A stretch of DNA of 64,000 nt from Phascolarctobacterium sp. (GTDB taxonomy: Bacteria > Bacillota > Negativicutes > Acidaminococcales > Acidaminococcaceae). This document shows, one piece after another, positions 25,808 to 33,969 of this stretch. How positions within the stretch are numbered: position 1 is the stretch's first letter; each line of letters begins with the position of its first letter. The stretch is taken from assembly GCA_030540395.1 (NCBI GenBank), contig JAUNWI010000001.1:62001-126000 (forward strand), read 5' to 3'. A program made the position numbers and the translations under genes. Below the pieces are notes generated by a model. It saw only the letters and a list, made by a program, of their open reading frames with translations. It was not told the origin of the DNA and did not search any database.

Positions 25808-27041
25808 TTTTTACCTCCTGCGCCACCGCGTCACCTGTAATCCCCACGCGCCACAGCTCGCTCACCGTCGTTTGTCCCGCCAGCACCTTGTCCACAGCAT
25901 CGGCATACAGGCTGCGCCAGCCCAGGCTGGCGCCGTGGCTTAACAGCGCTGCCTTGCCGGCACCGGCGCTGATTAAGTCCCCCATATATTCGTCCACGGG
26001 CAATAACTCCTGCACAGCAAGGCGACCACAAAAGCCGGTGCCCCGGCAGTGCTCGCAGCCCTCGCCCCGCCTGAGCAAAGCGGGCGCTGCCGGAGCGAGA
26101 AAGCGTAGCTCCTGGGGCGAAGGTGCATAGCTCGCAGCGCAGTGCGCACAGACGCGCCGCACAAGGCGCTGGGCCAGCACCCCGCGCAATGCGGCTGCTA
26201 ATAGATAGGGCTCCACGCCCATATCCAGCAGCCGCGCAACAGCGCCGACGGCGCTGTTGGTGTGGAGGGTGCTAAGTACAAGGTGACCTGTGAGAGCCGC
26301 TTGCACCGCCATCGCGGCCGTTTCACGGTCGCGAATCTCGCCCACCATAATAATATCCGGGTCTTGGCGAACTAAGGCACGAAGCCCAGTCGCAAAATCC
26401 AAGCCTGACTTACGATTAACAGCCACCTGATTAATACCCTCCAGCTTATACTCCACCGGGTCCTCCACCGTGACCAAATTCAACCCCTCCTGCTTTAGCT
26501 CCTGCAAAGTGGCGTACAGGCTGGTGGTTTTGCCGCTGCCGGTGGGGCCTGTAAGCAACAGTAAACCATTGGCTGCTCCGTACATCTGCCGATAGCGCCG
26601 CAAATTCGCACTGCTCATTCCTAAATCCTCCAAGCGACGCACGCCCTGCTCCTGGTCCAAAATACGCACTACTACCTTCTCACCAGTAATTGTTGGTAAA
26701 GTTGACAAGCGCAAATCAATAACACGCTCTGCCACATTCAGCTGCCAACGCCCATCCTGAGGTAGTCTTTTTTCGGCAATATCCATGCCGCTGAGCACCT
26801 TGAGCTGGCTCACCAAGGTAGTATAGCTGCTCCAAGGCAAACGACACAGCTCCTGCAGCAGGCCATCTATGCGCATACGCACACGCACCTCCCTGCCCAA
26901 AGGCTCCACATGCACATCACTGGCTCTGCTATTGATAGCCTCCTCAAGTAGCTGTTGGGCCAGCTTGCCATTATGCACTAATTCCATAAAGCATCCATCT
27001 CCATCCTTTGTGTGAAACATTTTTGCTGCGCGCTTTTTCAT
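25797..27041 (-). CDS. Type IV pilus / type II secretion assembly ATPase (GspE/PilB), short form
   Basis: Assembly ATPase for pilin polymerisation. Walker A LLTGPTGSGKTTSLY, Asp box VTVEDPVEYKLEG, Walker B IIMVGEIRDRETA and LSTLHTNSAVGA are intact, as is the tetracysteine zinc site CAHC ... CEHC. At 414 residues it is about 150 shorter than PilB/GspE: only the ASDVHVEP N2 domain is left and the N1 domain is missing. Possible starts: ATG 27041 or a Met at residue 8 or 19. Together with PilT and the divergent secretin it makes a minimal pilus or competence locus; PilC and pilins are not in the window. Confidence 0.88.
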   Translation of the reverse strand: MKKRAAKMFHTKDGDGCFMELVHNGKLAQQLLEEAINSRASDVHVEPLGREVRVRMRIDGLLQELCRLPWSSYTTLVSQLKVLSGMDIAEKRLPQDGRWQLNVAERVIDLRLSTLPTITGEKVVVRILDQEQGVRRLEDLGMSSANLRRYRQMYGAANGLLLLTGPTGSGKTTSLYATLQELKQEGLNLVTVEDPVEYKLEGINQVAVNRKSGLDFATGLRALVRQDPDIIMVGEIRDRETAAMAVQAALTGHLVLSTLHTNSAVGAVARLLDMGVEPYLLAAALRGVLAQRLVRRVCAHCAASYAPSPQELRFLAPAAPALLRRGEGCEHCRGTGFCGRLAVQELLPVDEYMGDLISAGAGKAALLSHGASLGWRSLYADAVDKVLAGQTTVSELWRVGITGDAVAQEVKNVH

Positions 27042-27215
27042 GCTTCTAGCATTTTCTTAAGTGCGCTTGGCTTACCCTTATTGTAGCACACAATATTCAG
27101 AATTCAAGTTTTTATTAGGATTTTTCTGATATTTCACAATTAGGTATTGTATTTAGATTGTTCCCGCGTTATAATCTAATCGATGCATCTAATTCCCACA
27201 AAGGAGTCTATTGTG

Positions 27216-28304
27216 ATGATGAAAGCAAATAAAATCTTAATCTATGGCTGGATTGCCAGCTTGTTTTTCTGTTTACCAATAGCAGAGGCCCAAAATCTAG
27301 ACCGTAATCCCTTTTTAGCACCTGCACCCCAGCTTATGGCTGCTTCCTCCATGCCTGGTGCTGCTACCGCCGCCCCTATCGCCCCACCCCTTGTACAAAG
27401 GCTCTATCCCCTGAGCTATGCACAAGTGGATGAGCTGGCTAGCTCTATTAAAGACCTTTTTAGCGGAAAAATTGGCATGGATAAAAGCACTAACAGTCTC
27501 ATTCTTTTCGGTCCTGAAGCAGAGCATCAGCGTCTATGTGCCCTGCTCAAGGAGCTGGATACTGCTACAAAACAGGTTACCTTAGAGGCAAAAATCATTG
27601 CCCTTAGTCAGGAGCATAATAAAAGCTTGGGCATCAACTGGAGCTGGGATACTATTCCCCAAAGGGAAGTAAACACCGACGATGAAGCCGAGGATAGTGA
27701 CAGCGGCACCAATACCTATGGAGGCAATTTTAAATTTTGGCGTGGCTATGCCTTTCGTTTTAACGCCACTTTGAATGCCCTCATCAGCCAAGGCAAGGCC
27801 AAGGTCCTGGCAAGGCCCCGCATTATCACCATTCCAGGTCGCCAGGCCAGCATTTTTATAGGCGATCATATTCCAGTCCAAACGGAAAAGCATGACAGCG
27901 GCGGTTATTATACTGCTACAGAATATCTGGATGCAGGCATCAAGCTCCAATACCAGCCTCTAATCAGCCAGGATGGCAAAATGGTTACTGCCAAGGTGCA
28001 CACGGAGGTCAGCACGCCGGTGCTTATTAGCGAGCTGAAAAATTACCGCATTACAAGCCGCATGGCGGACACTAATGTGCGCATGTATTCCGGCCAAACC
28101 TTGGTTATTGGCGGTCTGATTTCTGAGGAGGAGCAAAACACCCTGCAAAAGATCCCCTTTTTAGGAGATTTGCCTCTTTTGGGCAAGCTCTTTAGCAATC
28201 ACACGAAAAAGCGCAGCAAGGTGGAGGTTATGCTCCTGCTCACACCCCACATCACCGCACCCGGAACCTCCCCAGCCATCTTTCAGCCCCCTGCATCCGA
28301 ATAA
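27216..28304 (+). CDS. Secretin (PilQ/GspD-like outer-membrane channel), short form
   Basis: Outer-membrane ring through which a pilus or pseudopilus passes; strong evidence for a diderm envelope. About 362 residues: a signal peptide (core ASLFFCLPIAEA), a short Pro/Ala-rich linker, one N1-like domain (YAQVDELASSIKDLFSGKIGMDKSTNSLILFG is its pattern) and the secretin domain with LEAKIIALSQEHNKSLGINW, KVLARPRIIT, VPV-like GDHIPVQTE and the closing GGLISEEEQNTLQKIPFLGDLPLLGKLFS. N0 and extra N domains of PilQ are missing. Starts at GTG 27213 or ATG 27216/27219 behind AAGGAG. Divergent from pilB. Confidence 0.88.
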   Translation: MMKANKILIYGWIASLFFCLPIAEAQNLDRNPFLAPAPQLMAASSMPGAATAAPIAPPLVQRLYPLSYAQVDELASSIKDLFSGKIGMDKSTNSLILFGPEAEHQRLCALLKELDTATKQVTLEAKIIALSQEHNKSLGINWSWDTIPQREVNTDDEAEDSDSGTNTYGGNFKFWRGYAFRFNATLNALISQGKAKVLARPRIITIPGRQASIFIGDHIPVQTEKHDSGGYYTATEYLDAGIKLQYQPLISQDGKMVTAKVHTEVSTPVLISELKNYRITSRMADTNVRMYSGQTLVIGGLISEEEQNTLQKIPFLGDLPLLGKLFSNHTKKRSKVEVMLLLTPHITAPGTSPAIFQPPASE

Positions 28305-28329
28305 CACTCCCGCCACAAAAAGCGAAAAA

Positions 28330-28399
28330 AGCGCCCCAGCGCAGTGAATAGATGTTATTGTAAAAATCACATTCTTCACTGCGCTTTGGCGCTTCTTTT
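28330..28399. terminator. Terminator hairpin between secretin and symporter genes
   Basis: GCGCCCCAGCGCAGTGAA ... TTCACTGCGCTTTGGCGC stem (about 17 bp) with T-rich flank on the right and A-rich on the left; convergent genes on both sides. Confidence 0.8.
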
Positions 28400-28455
28400 G
28401 TTTGGATACTTTTCAGCTCATATTTGCCCTCGTTCGCCAGCATCTACGATGCGGC

Positions 28456-29679
28456 TTACGCAGCCTGCTCCTGTTTTTCTTCCATTCTGGATACGAAAAT
28501 GGTGCCGGCCAAGTCGCCCAAGCAGTTGTTGGTGGTGGTGCCCATATCAAAGATATGGTAGAAGGCAGCAATGATGCCAACGATTTCCGTGGGTAGGCCA
28601 AAGGCTTCAACCATAACGAACAGCTTCACAATGCCGCTGCCGGGAATGCCACCGCCACCGGTGGACAAAATTGCGGACAAAACAACAACCTTAACCATGG
28701 TGCCAACATCCAACGGCGCACCGATTACCTGGCTGATAAAGGTGATTACGCAGCCATACAGGATAACGCTGCCGTCATAGTTCATTTGGGAGCCCAAAGG
28801 AATGGTAAAGCTGGAAATACGCTCAGGAACATTGAATTTTTCTTTAGCAACCTTAATGTTTACAGGGATGGAAGCAACACTGCTGCAAGTAGTAATGGTG
28901 TACATCCACAGCTCGGCGCTTTCCTTAACAAAGCGTAGGGGGTTGATGCCGCAGGTGAACCACAGCACGCCGCCATAAACCAACAACACATGCAGCAGGC
29001 AGGCCAGATAATATACACCGGCCAAGCTAGCCATGCTGGTGAAAATGCTGGCGCCATATTTAGCAAAGGAGTCCGCCATGAGGAAGAATACGCCAATGGG
29101 AGATGCCTTCATAACCATGCCAATTAAGGAGAAAACCATAGCGTTGATGGCGTTAAACATCTTTTTCAGGGTTTCCTTATGCTCCTCGTTGGCAACCTTC
29201 ATAATGGCAATACCAGTCATAACCGCAATAATCAAGGTTTGTACGATATTACCCTTGGCAAAGGTTTGGAACATGTTGGTGGTGAACATGGAGGTAAAGA
29301 ATTGGGCCACAGTAATGCTTGCAGAGCCCACAACCTTTTTAGAAGCCAAGCCAGTGAAGTTAGCAAAATCGCCGGGGCGCAGCACGCCGGTAACTACCAG
29401 GCCTACTACAGTTGCTACCAGAGTAGTCAAAATATAATACGCAATAATTCTAAAGGCAATGCGTCCTAAGGAGCTCAAATTCTTTTGGGAAATAATACCT
29501 GTAATGATGGTTACCAATACCATAGGCACTACAATCATCTTGACGCAATTTAGCCAGATGGTACCAATAAAGCCCAGTGCCTTCATCGTAGGTCCAAACA
29601 TCAAACCTAAAATAGCACCTAAAATCATGGCAATAAAGATTTGGGTAGTTAAGCTAATTTTCTTTCCAAACAATTCCAT
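28456..29679 (-). CDS. Dicarboxylate/amino acid:cation symporter (DAACS family)
   Basis: Inner-membrane Na+ or H+ coupled carrier of 407 residues with the glutamate-transporter fold (eight helices and two re-entrant hairpins). Signatures: the first hairpin TTCSSVASIPVNIKVAKE (serine-rich), the PLGSQMNYDGSVILYG motif in TM7 (Na-binding NMDGT equivalent) and GGGGIPGSGIVKLFVM for the second hairpin. Residues close to the C-terminus (DMGTTTNNCLGDL) correspond to the substrate-binding TM8. Typical substrates: glutamate, aspartate, serine/threonine or C4-dicarboxylates. It lies downstream of the threonine aldolase in the same direction, making a Ser/Thr uptake role plausible. Confidence 0.9.
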   Translation of the reverse strand: MELFGKKISLTTQIFIAMILGAILGLMFGPTMKALGFIGTIWLNCVKMIVVPMVLVTIITGIISQKNLSSLGRIAFRIIAYYILTTLVATVVGLVVTGVLRPGDFANFTGLASKKVVGSASITVAQFFTSMFTTNMFQTFAKGNIVQTLIIAVMTGIAIMKVANEEHKETLKKMFNAINAMVFSLIGMVMKASPIGVFFLMADSFAKYGASIFTSMASLAGVYYLACLLHVLLVYGGVLWFTCGINPLRFVKESAELWMYTITTCSSVASIPVNIKVAKEKFNVPERISSFTIPLGSQMNYDGSVILYGCVITFISQVIGAPLDVGTMVKVVVLSAILSTGGGGIPGSGIVKLFVMVEAFGLPTEIVGIIAAFYHIFDMGTTTNNCLGDLAGTIFVSRMEEKQEQAA

Positions 29680-29712
29680 TGCTTTCGCCCTCCTAAAATC
29701 TGAATATATGAA

Positions 29713-30753
29713 TTAAATCTGCTGATCCAATTCCAAAATGATTGCCGCTGCCTTTTTGGCATCCTCGCTGGTTATACCACGGTAATAAACCAGTCTTACG
29801 CAGGTTTTCAAAACAGTTTTGATAAGCAGTCCCTTTTGCTCAGCCAATGCGCAAAACTCTGACGGGGTAACGCTGGCCTTGCTCACATCCAGCACCAAAA
29901 TATTGGATTGCACCTCGTCCTGCATGGAAAGCTTCTTTAATTTGCCCTGCAATAAAGATGCTGTGAGCTTAGCATTGGCAATATCCTCCTTCATACGCTC
30001 CAGATTATGCTCCAAGGCATAAATACCGGGAGCGGCAATAATGCCAGCCTGACGCATGCCACCGCCAATAACCTTACGGATTTCGCGAGCCTTGGCGATT
30101 TGCGCCTTGGTGCTGCAAAGCACGGAGCCTACAGGAGCACCAATACCCTTAGAAATGCACACCATTACGGAATCCACATATTGGGTAATTTCCTTTACCG
30201 GAACGCCCAACGCCGCTGCCGCATGCAAAAGTCTTGCGCCATCCATATGGATGTGGGCGCCATGCTTATCTGCTACCGCACGCAGCTTGGCCATTTCTGC
30301 CACCGGTATTACATAGCCACCGGAAAAATTGTGGGTGTTTTCCAGGCACAGGAGCTTGGCACCGGACTCAGCCAAAAGTCTATCAATCTGCTCCACATCC
30401 GGAGTCATATGCTCGTTCATAGCATATTTTATAGGCTCCATGCGGCAGTATTCCTCGTCAAACAAGAACTTTTCTGTTAACAGCAAATGCTGCTGCTCGT
30501 GAACCAACACCCTGTCCTTGGCCTTGCACCAGGAGAGAACGCCACAGGTGTTGCCCATGGTACCGGTGGGACATAAAAGACCTGCCTCCATGCCGGTCAG
30601 CTCCGCCATCATATCCTCCAGCTGGTTGATGGTCAAATCCTCGCCCCTGCCGTTGGCATCCACTCTGCCATCATCGCCCAGCTTGGCCGTTAAGATGCTC
30701 TCCAGCATTTCTGCATCAGGCATCGTCAGCGTATCACTACGTAAATCAATCAT
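29713..30753 (-). CDS. Low-specificity threonine aldolase / beta-eliminating lyase
   Basis: PLP enzyme (fold type I) that cleaves threonine or allo-threonine to glycine and acetaldehyde. 346 residues. Motifs: MIDLRSDTLTMPDAEML at the N-terminus, GLLCPTGTMGNTCGV, HMDGARLLHAAAALGV with the PLP-binding Asp, and the PLP lysine in CISKGIGAPVGSVLC near residue 203. Length and motifs fit LtaE/GLY1. GGAGG precedes ATG 30753. Likely operon with the DAACS carrier; the divergent LysR regulator is the obvious controller. Confidence 0.9.
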   Translation of the reverse strand: MIDLRSDTLTMPDAEMLESILTAKLGDDGRVDANGRGEDLTINQLEDMMAELTGMEAGLLCPTGTMGNTCGVLSWCKAKDRVLVHEQQHLLLTEKFLFDEEYCRMEPIKYAMNEHMTPDVEQIDRLLAESGAKLLCLENTHNFSGGYVIPVAEMAKLRAVADKHGAHIHMDGARLLHAAAALGVPVKEITQYVDSVMVCISKGIGAPVGSVLCSTKAQIAKAREIRKVIGGGMRQAGIIAAPGIYALEHNLERMKEDIANAKLTASLLQGKLKKLSMQDEVQSNILVLDVSKASVTPSEFCALAEQKGLLIKTVLKTCVRLVYYRGITSEDAKKAAAIILELDQQI

Positions 30754-31021
30754 TTACTTTCCTCCCTACATATAAATCATGTCTCTTGTAAAGTAACAAT
30801 TTTACTTCATATACCACATTATACCCAAACACTCCGGGATTTGACTAATACTAAAAACTATGCTTTAATATATAAAAAAACTTATATTAAAAGTCGCAGA
30901 ATAGCCTAAGCACAGGCATTTGCACAGTTTTATCTCTGCACTATTTTGACAAAAAACATTACTATATCCATAATACAAGCATAAGAAGCACTGTTACATA
31001 CATGATTAAAGGAGCTACAGC
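30754..31021. promoter_or_regulatory. Divergent control region between threonine aldolase and LysR genes
   Basis: AT-rich 268-bp spacer with a good plus-strand promoter: TTGACA at 30946-30951, 17-base spacer, CATAAT at 30969-30974. The LysR protein probably binds here, as is usual for the family; no convincing T-N11-A palindrome was singled out. Confidence 0.55.
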
Positions 31022-31966
31022 ATGGAAAAGGTTATGGAATACATTTTACAAGTGAGCATGGATAAAAGCTTTTCAAAGGCGGCCACCAATCTTTTTATCA
31101 GCCAACCAGCCCTCAGCGCCATTATACACAAGGAGGAGCAACGACTGAACATCAAGCTTTTTGACCGCAGTGTGAAGCCCATCAGGCCCACCTACGCAGG
31201 CGAAAGGTACATTGAGGCCGCCAAAAAAATCAAGCATATCGAGGATAAGCTTTATAAAGAGCTGGCCGCCACGGATAACCAAAGCCGGGAAATCGTTATT
31301 GGCAGCTCCGCCTTCTTTTTTGTAAATTTTATCAAGCAATTAACACAGAATTTTCAAAAGCTCAATCCCCACATTAGCTTTAAATGCATAGAATATTCCA
31401 CGGAGCAGGCCCTGCAGCTTTTGCAAAAAAAGGAAGTGGATTTAGTCATCACGGCTCATAATAGCAACGTTAAGCATTGCCACATGCTCCCTATAAGGTC
31501 GGAAAACCTGGTCCTAGCAGTGCCCGCCTCCTTTGCCATCAACGACCACTTGAAAAGCTATGCGGTTACCTTGAAGGATATTACCTCCGGCAAATGGTTA
31601 AACGAAAAGTTTTCGGCGGTACCCATAAATTTCTTTGCTAATTACCCCTTTATTCTGCATAAAAAGAGCAAGGATATGTATAAGCGGGCTATGCGCATGT
31701 TCAACAATAAAAATATGCACCCCACCATCGTGGGTCAAATAGAGGACTTTTATACGCTTTATTTTTTGGCCCGCTCCGGCCAAGGGATTGTTTTTTTGCG
31801 GGACTCCCTGCTAAAATACATGGAGCCCACCCAGAACCTGATTTTTTACAAAATAGCAGACCCCCTCACCACCCGCAATATCAATATTTACTACAAGGAG
31901 GACTGCCTCACCCAAGCCATGGAAGGCTTTATCGCCTACTGTGCTCAGGAGGGCAAAAAGGTATAA
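31022..31966 (+). CDS. LysR-family transcriptional regulator
   Basis: 314-residue DNA-binding regulator. The N-terminal winged HTH is clear (YILQVSMDKSFSKAATNLF, SQPALSAIIHKEEQRLNIKLFDR), followed by the linker helix and a two-lobed effector domain (IVIGSSAFFFVNFIKQL, VDLVITAHN, LARSGQGIVFLRDSLL). It is divergent from the threonine aldolase-symporter pair and probably senses a related amino acid; that is inference from position. The ATG at 31022 has AAAGGAG nine bases upstream. Confidence 0.9.
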   Translation: MEKVMEYILQVSMDKSFSKAATNLFISQPALSAIIHKEEQRLNIKLFDRSVKPIRPTYAGERYIEAAKKIKHIEDKLYKELAATDNQSREIVIGSSAFFFVNFIKQLTQNFQKLNPHISFKCIEYSTEQALQLLQKKEVDLVITAHNSNVKHCHMLPIRSENLVLAVPASFAINDHLKSYAVTLKDITSGKWLNEKFSAVPINFFANYPFILHKKSKDMYKRAMRMFNNKNMHPTIVGQIEDFYTLYFLARSGQGIVFLRDSLLKYMEPTQNLIFYKIADPLTTRNINIYYKEDCLTQAMEGFIAYCAQEGKKV

Positions 31967-31978
31967 AAAACTGCAAAC

Positions 31979-32028
31979 AGCGCCTTGCGTGAGCTAACTT
32001 TTCAGCTCATGTAGGGCGCTATTTTTTT
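31979..32028 (+). terminator. Intrinsic terminator after the LysR gene
   Basis: AGCGCC...GGCGCT stem with an inner GAGCT/AGCTC hairpin, followed by ATTTTTTT. Confidence 0.85.
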
Positions 32029-32121
32029 GCCTCTTTGTATCTTTTTAAGCAACAAAAGTACTGATATTTTATCATACCCGAAATGATACCAAAAAAAGAA
32101 TGTTTGGTGTTATTTTTGCGC

Positions 32122-32160
32122 AAAAAAAAAGAACCGCCATCTCTAGCGGTTCTTGATTTT
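32122..32160. terminator. Terminator at the outer left edge of the prophage remnant
   Basis: GAACCGC / GCGGTTC stem with a run of nine A on one side and T-rich sequence on the other. On the minus strand it is probably the original terminator of the tRNA-Pro gene, now separated from it by the prophage. Confidence 0.75.
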
Positions 32161-32162
32161 CC

Positions 32163-32211
32163 ATTTGGTCGGGGCGGCGAGATTCGAACTCACGGCCTCT
32201 TGTACCCGAAA
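32163..32211. repeat. Attachment site, left copy (attL-type; partial tRNA-Pro)
   Basis: 49 bp identical to 49095-49143. It carries the tRNA-Pro 3' end through the anticodon loop only; the 5' half is absent, so this copy is not a functional tRNA. Confidence 0.92.
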
Positions 32212-32393
32212 AGCTTTTATGGTGGTTTTGCCAGATTTGAGAAAAGCCCAAAATGCCTGTGTAGCAAGGGTTTGCGAGTTCTTTCTACTCTAAACAGTTT
32301 CAAGTAAATATCGCAAATATATTGCACATTTATTGCATGATTTTCTTTATTTTTGCCTAGTAGGCCATGCATTTTTTTAAGCTGTAAAGATTG
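32212..32393. other. Non-coding left end of the prophage
   Basis: No gene seen. AT-rich with short direct repeats of an ATATTGCACATTTATTGCAT type, similar in motif to ATATTGCATGAATATTGCAT near the right end (48988-49005); these may be integrase arm sites. Confidence 0.35.
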
Positions 32394-32861
32394 TCAGGAA
32401 CTAATTTTGTATATTAACGTAACGAAAGCTAAAGCTATCCATGAATTTCGTTGCCTTTTAAGACGCTTCTCAGTCCTGGCCTGCTGTTCCCGTTCCTCTT
32501 GAATTCTTTTGCTCAGTTCCTGTAATGATTCTGCCATTAGCTTCTGCGAGAGTTCTGCACTCTCTAACGATGCTTTGGAGCTGTCCAATTTCTGCTTGGA
32601 CTCTTCTAGCTCGCTCCCGGCCTTCTTCAACAGCTCGACCAGCTCGGTGGACGGAGCTTGCAGCATATTCAAGTTCATTTCCAGCTCTGTCAATTTGATC
32701 TGCAGCTGCTTGTTGTTGCTCTTTAATTCTATCCATTCCTGCATCGGCACCCTGATTGCGCTCTCGTCTGCATCCAAGGTATATGCATGAGCCGAAAATG
32801 GCAAGAATAATGCAAATAACAGCAGTAGTACGAAATAGCATCTTTTGATTAAAATCCTCAT
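32394..32861 (-). CDS. Phage spanin-like protein A (signal peptide, coiled coil, C-terminal membrane segment)
   Basis: 155 residues. N-terminal signal sequence with core FVLLLLFALFLPFSAHA, then a long heptad-rich coiled coil (residues 45-135), a basic RLKRQRN segment and a hydrophobic end (SWIALAFVTLIYK). The start overlaps the lysin stop in an ATGA. It shares nearly all its DNA with a second frame that also looks real (32470-32865), the arrangement known for Rz/Rz1 spanin pairs that disrupt the outer membrane during lysis. Position right after holin and lysin supports this. Which of the two acts as the inner or outer partner is open. Confidence 0.65.
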   Translation of the reverse strand: MRILIKRCYFVLLLLFALFLPFSAHAYTLDADESAIRVPMQEWIELKSNNKQLQIKLTELEMNLNMLQAPSTELVELLKKAGSELEESKQKLDSSKASLESAELSQKLMAESLQELSKRIQEEREQQARTEKRLKRQRNSWIALAFVTLIYKISS

Positions 32862-32865
32862 ACAT
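32470..32865 (-). CDS. Phage spanin-like protein B, encoded in a different frame of the same DNA
   Basis: Starts at ATG 32865 (GGAG eight bases upstream), or GTG 32874 or ATG 32841; 115-134 residues. It has an N-terminal hydrophobic stretch (TTAVICIILAIFGSCIYLGC) with two possible, non-canonical lipobox cysteines, then an amphipathic coiled coil rich in A, G, E, R (DRAGNELEYAASSVHRAGRA, EEGRERARRVQAEIGQL). Such GRA/ERAR-type sequences are common in proteins next to lysins of Negativicutes and clostridial prophages, as I remember them. Over 110 codons without a stop, and hydrophobic N-termini in both frames, argue that both are translated. Confidence 0.55.
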   Translation of the reverse strand: MYEDFNQKMLFRTTAVICIILAIFGSCIYLGCRRERNQGADAGMDRIKEQQQAAADQIDRAGNELEYAASSVHRAGRAVEEGRERARRVQAEIGQLQSIVRECRTLAEANGRIITGTEQKNSRGTGTAGQD

Positions 32866-33445
32866 CAAGCACACTCCAATCTATATCATGGTTGAGTAAA
32901 TACTGATAAGTGCTTTCAGCACGGTTTGCATATCCTTGCTGATATTTCTCGCCAACGTCAGCAGCTTTCCAATATTGGTCGCGGAATACATCTCGCAGGA
33001 CATCTAAATTGTTTACATCGTAGCCCCACCTGATACGGTTTTTAACGAAAATCTCTACTACTATAGTAGATGTTGGGCACCAGATGCCAGCATAGATCAC
33101 ACACTTGCTGTCAGCTATCAGAGGCATCAATTTTTCAGCGTATTCCAAGCAGTCACTTGCCAATATCTCACGCTGTGCGTGCTGGCCTTGGGGAGAGTTC
33201 AATGCGTCTTGAAGCTCACGAAGCTCTCCTGCATCTACTATATCAGTATAGCTGCGTCCCATGAATTTTCGGCCAGCATCAATCCAAGATAATAGATTGT
33301 CGCCGCGCTTTCCTTCCCACTGGCTGACGCCCATGGACGGATAGTTGCCAGCAGTACTGCAGCTTACAGAATTAAAACGGCCTTCAATGCCGGTGGCAAT
33401 AATACCATCGGCTATTTCTTTTGCTAGCAAATGTTTTAAATCCAT
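32858..33445 (-). CDS. Phage endolysin (lysozyme-like muramidase, predicted)
   Basis: 195-residue protein between holin and spanins. The N-terminal third looks like lysozyme-fold phage lysins: an EGRFNSVSCS segment with a candidate catalytic Glu at residue 21, then SMGVSQWEGKRGDNLLSWI, which corresponds to the 'S-x-G-x-x-QW-x-G-x-R' stretch of that group. The rest is helical. No signal peptide, so release would depend on the holin. Substrate specificity is not certain; assignment rests mostly on motif resemblance and on the neighbours. Confidence 0.65.
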   Translation of the reverse strand: MDLKHLLAKEIADGIIATGIEGRFNSVSCSTAGNYPSMGVSQWEGKRGDNLLSWIDAGRKFMGRSYTDIVDAGELRELQDALNSPQGQHAQREILASDCLEYAEKLMPLIADSKCVIYAGIWCPTSTIVVEIFVKNRIRWGYDVNNLDVLRDVFRDQYWKAADVGEKYQQGYANRAESTYQYLLNHDIDWSVLDV

Positions 33446-33447
33446 TT

Positions 33448-33960
33448 TTATCCCTTCTTTTTCTTGATAATATCAATTAGCCCCTGCACTGTTTCCACTC
33501 CGGCATCATTAAGGTTTTCGATAACGCTCAACACCTCCGTAATTGTGAGATATCCTATAATTGTTGTCACGGCCCATATGGGCCGATTGAGCTGTACCAT
33601 AATTAAATCCGCTGATGCTGCAGCCATGACGCACATTAAGTAAACAGCTATCTTTCCAAGAAATCGATGCTTCATGACATCGCTAGAGATTTTACCTGCG
33701 CTTCTTGCCGCCTTAATGCCAATAATTGACTGGATAACGGTTGGCTCTGCTTTGCCTTGCTCGATTAGGTATTTATGAGATAGCGCCATCCATTTAGTGA
33801 AGCAGTCAACAAACACAAGGGCTGCAAAGCCGTAGAATAAGATAGCATGTTTGTGTACCAAAACTGTGAAAATAGCCGCAATGATGGCTTTGTAGTTCCA
33901 TCCAGCGGCCAAGGTTTTAAGTGCTCCAAGAATAGAGTCAATTAGCATTTTGTAGTTCAT
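33448..33960 (-). CDS. Phage holin
   Basis: 170-residue membrane protein with four likely membrane segments: residues about 28-50 (IAAIFTVLVHKHAILFYGFAAL region), 100-118 (AVYLMCVMAAASADL) and 128-145 (WAVTTIIGYLTITEVL). The layout and the phrase FVDCFTKWMAL are typical of the phage_holin_4 (TcdE-like) family. It ends in a polylysine tail (KKKKG), common for holins. Two bases separate it from the lysin gene. GGAGG upstream of ATG 33960. Confidence 0.8.
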   Translation of the reverse strand: MNYKMLIDSILGALKTLAAGWNYKAIIAAIFTVLVHKHAILFYGFAALVFVDCFTKWMALSHKYLIEQGKAEPTVIQSIIGIKAARSAGKISSDVMKHRFLGKIAVYLMCVMAAASADLIMVQLNRPIWAVTTIIGYLTITEVLSVIENLNDAGVETVQGLIDIIKKKKG

Positions 33961-33969
33961 TTTGTCCTC

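Noticed and set aside
32163..32211. Second tRNA-Pro gene at the left prophage edge
   Set aside because: Only the 3' half is present; the sequence diverges right after the anticodon loop.
32083..32307. Open frame crossing the left att repeat
   Set aside because: It reads through tRNA-derived sequence and terminator DNA; no ribosome site and no protein-like features.
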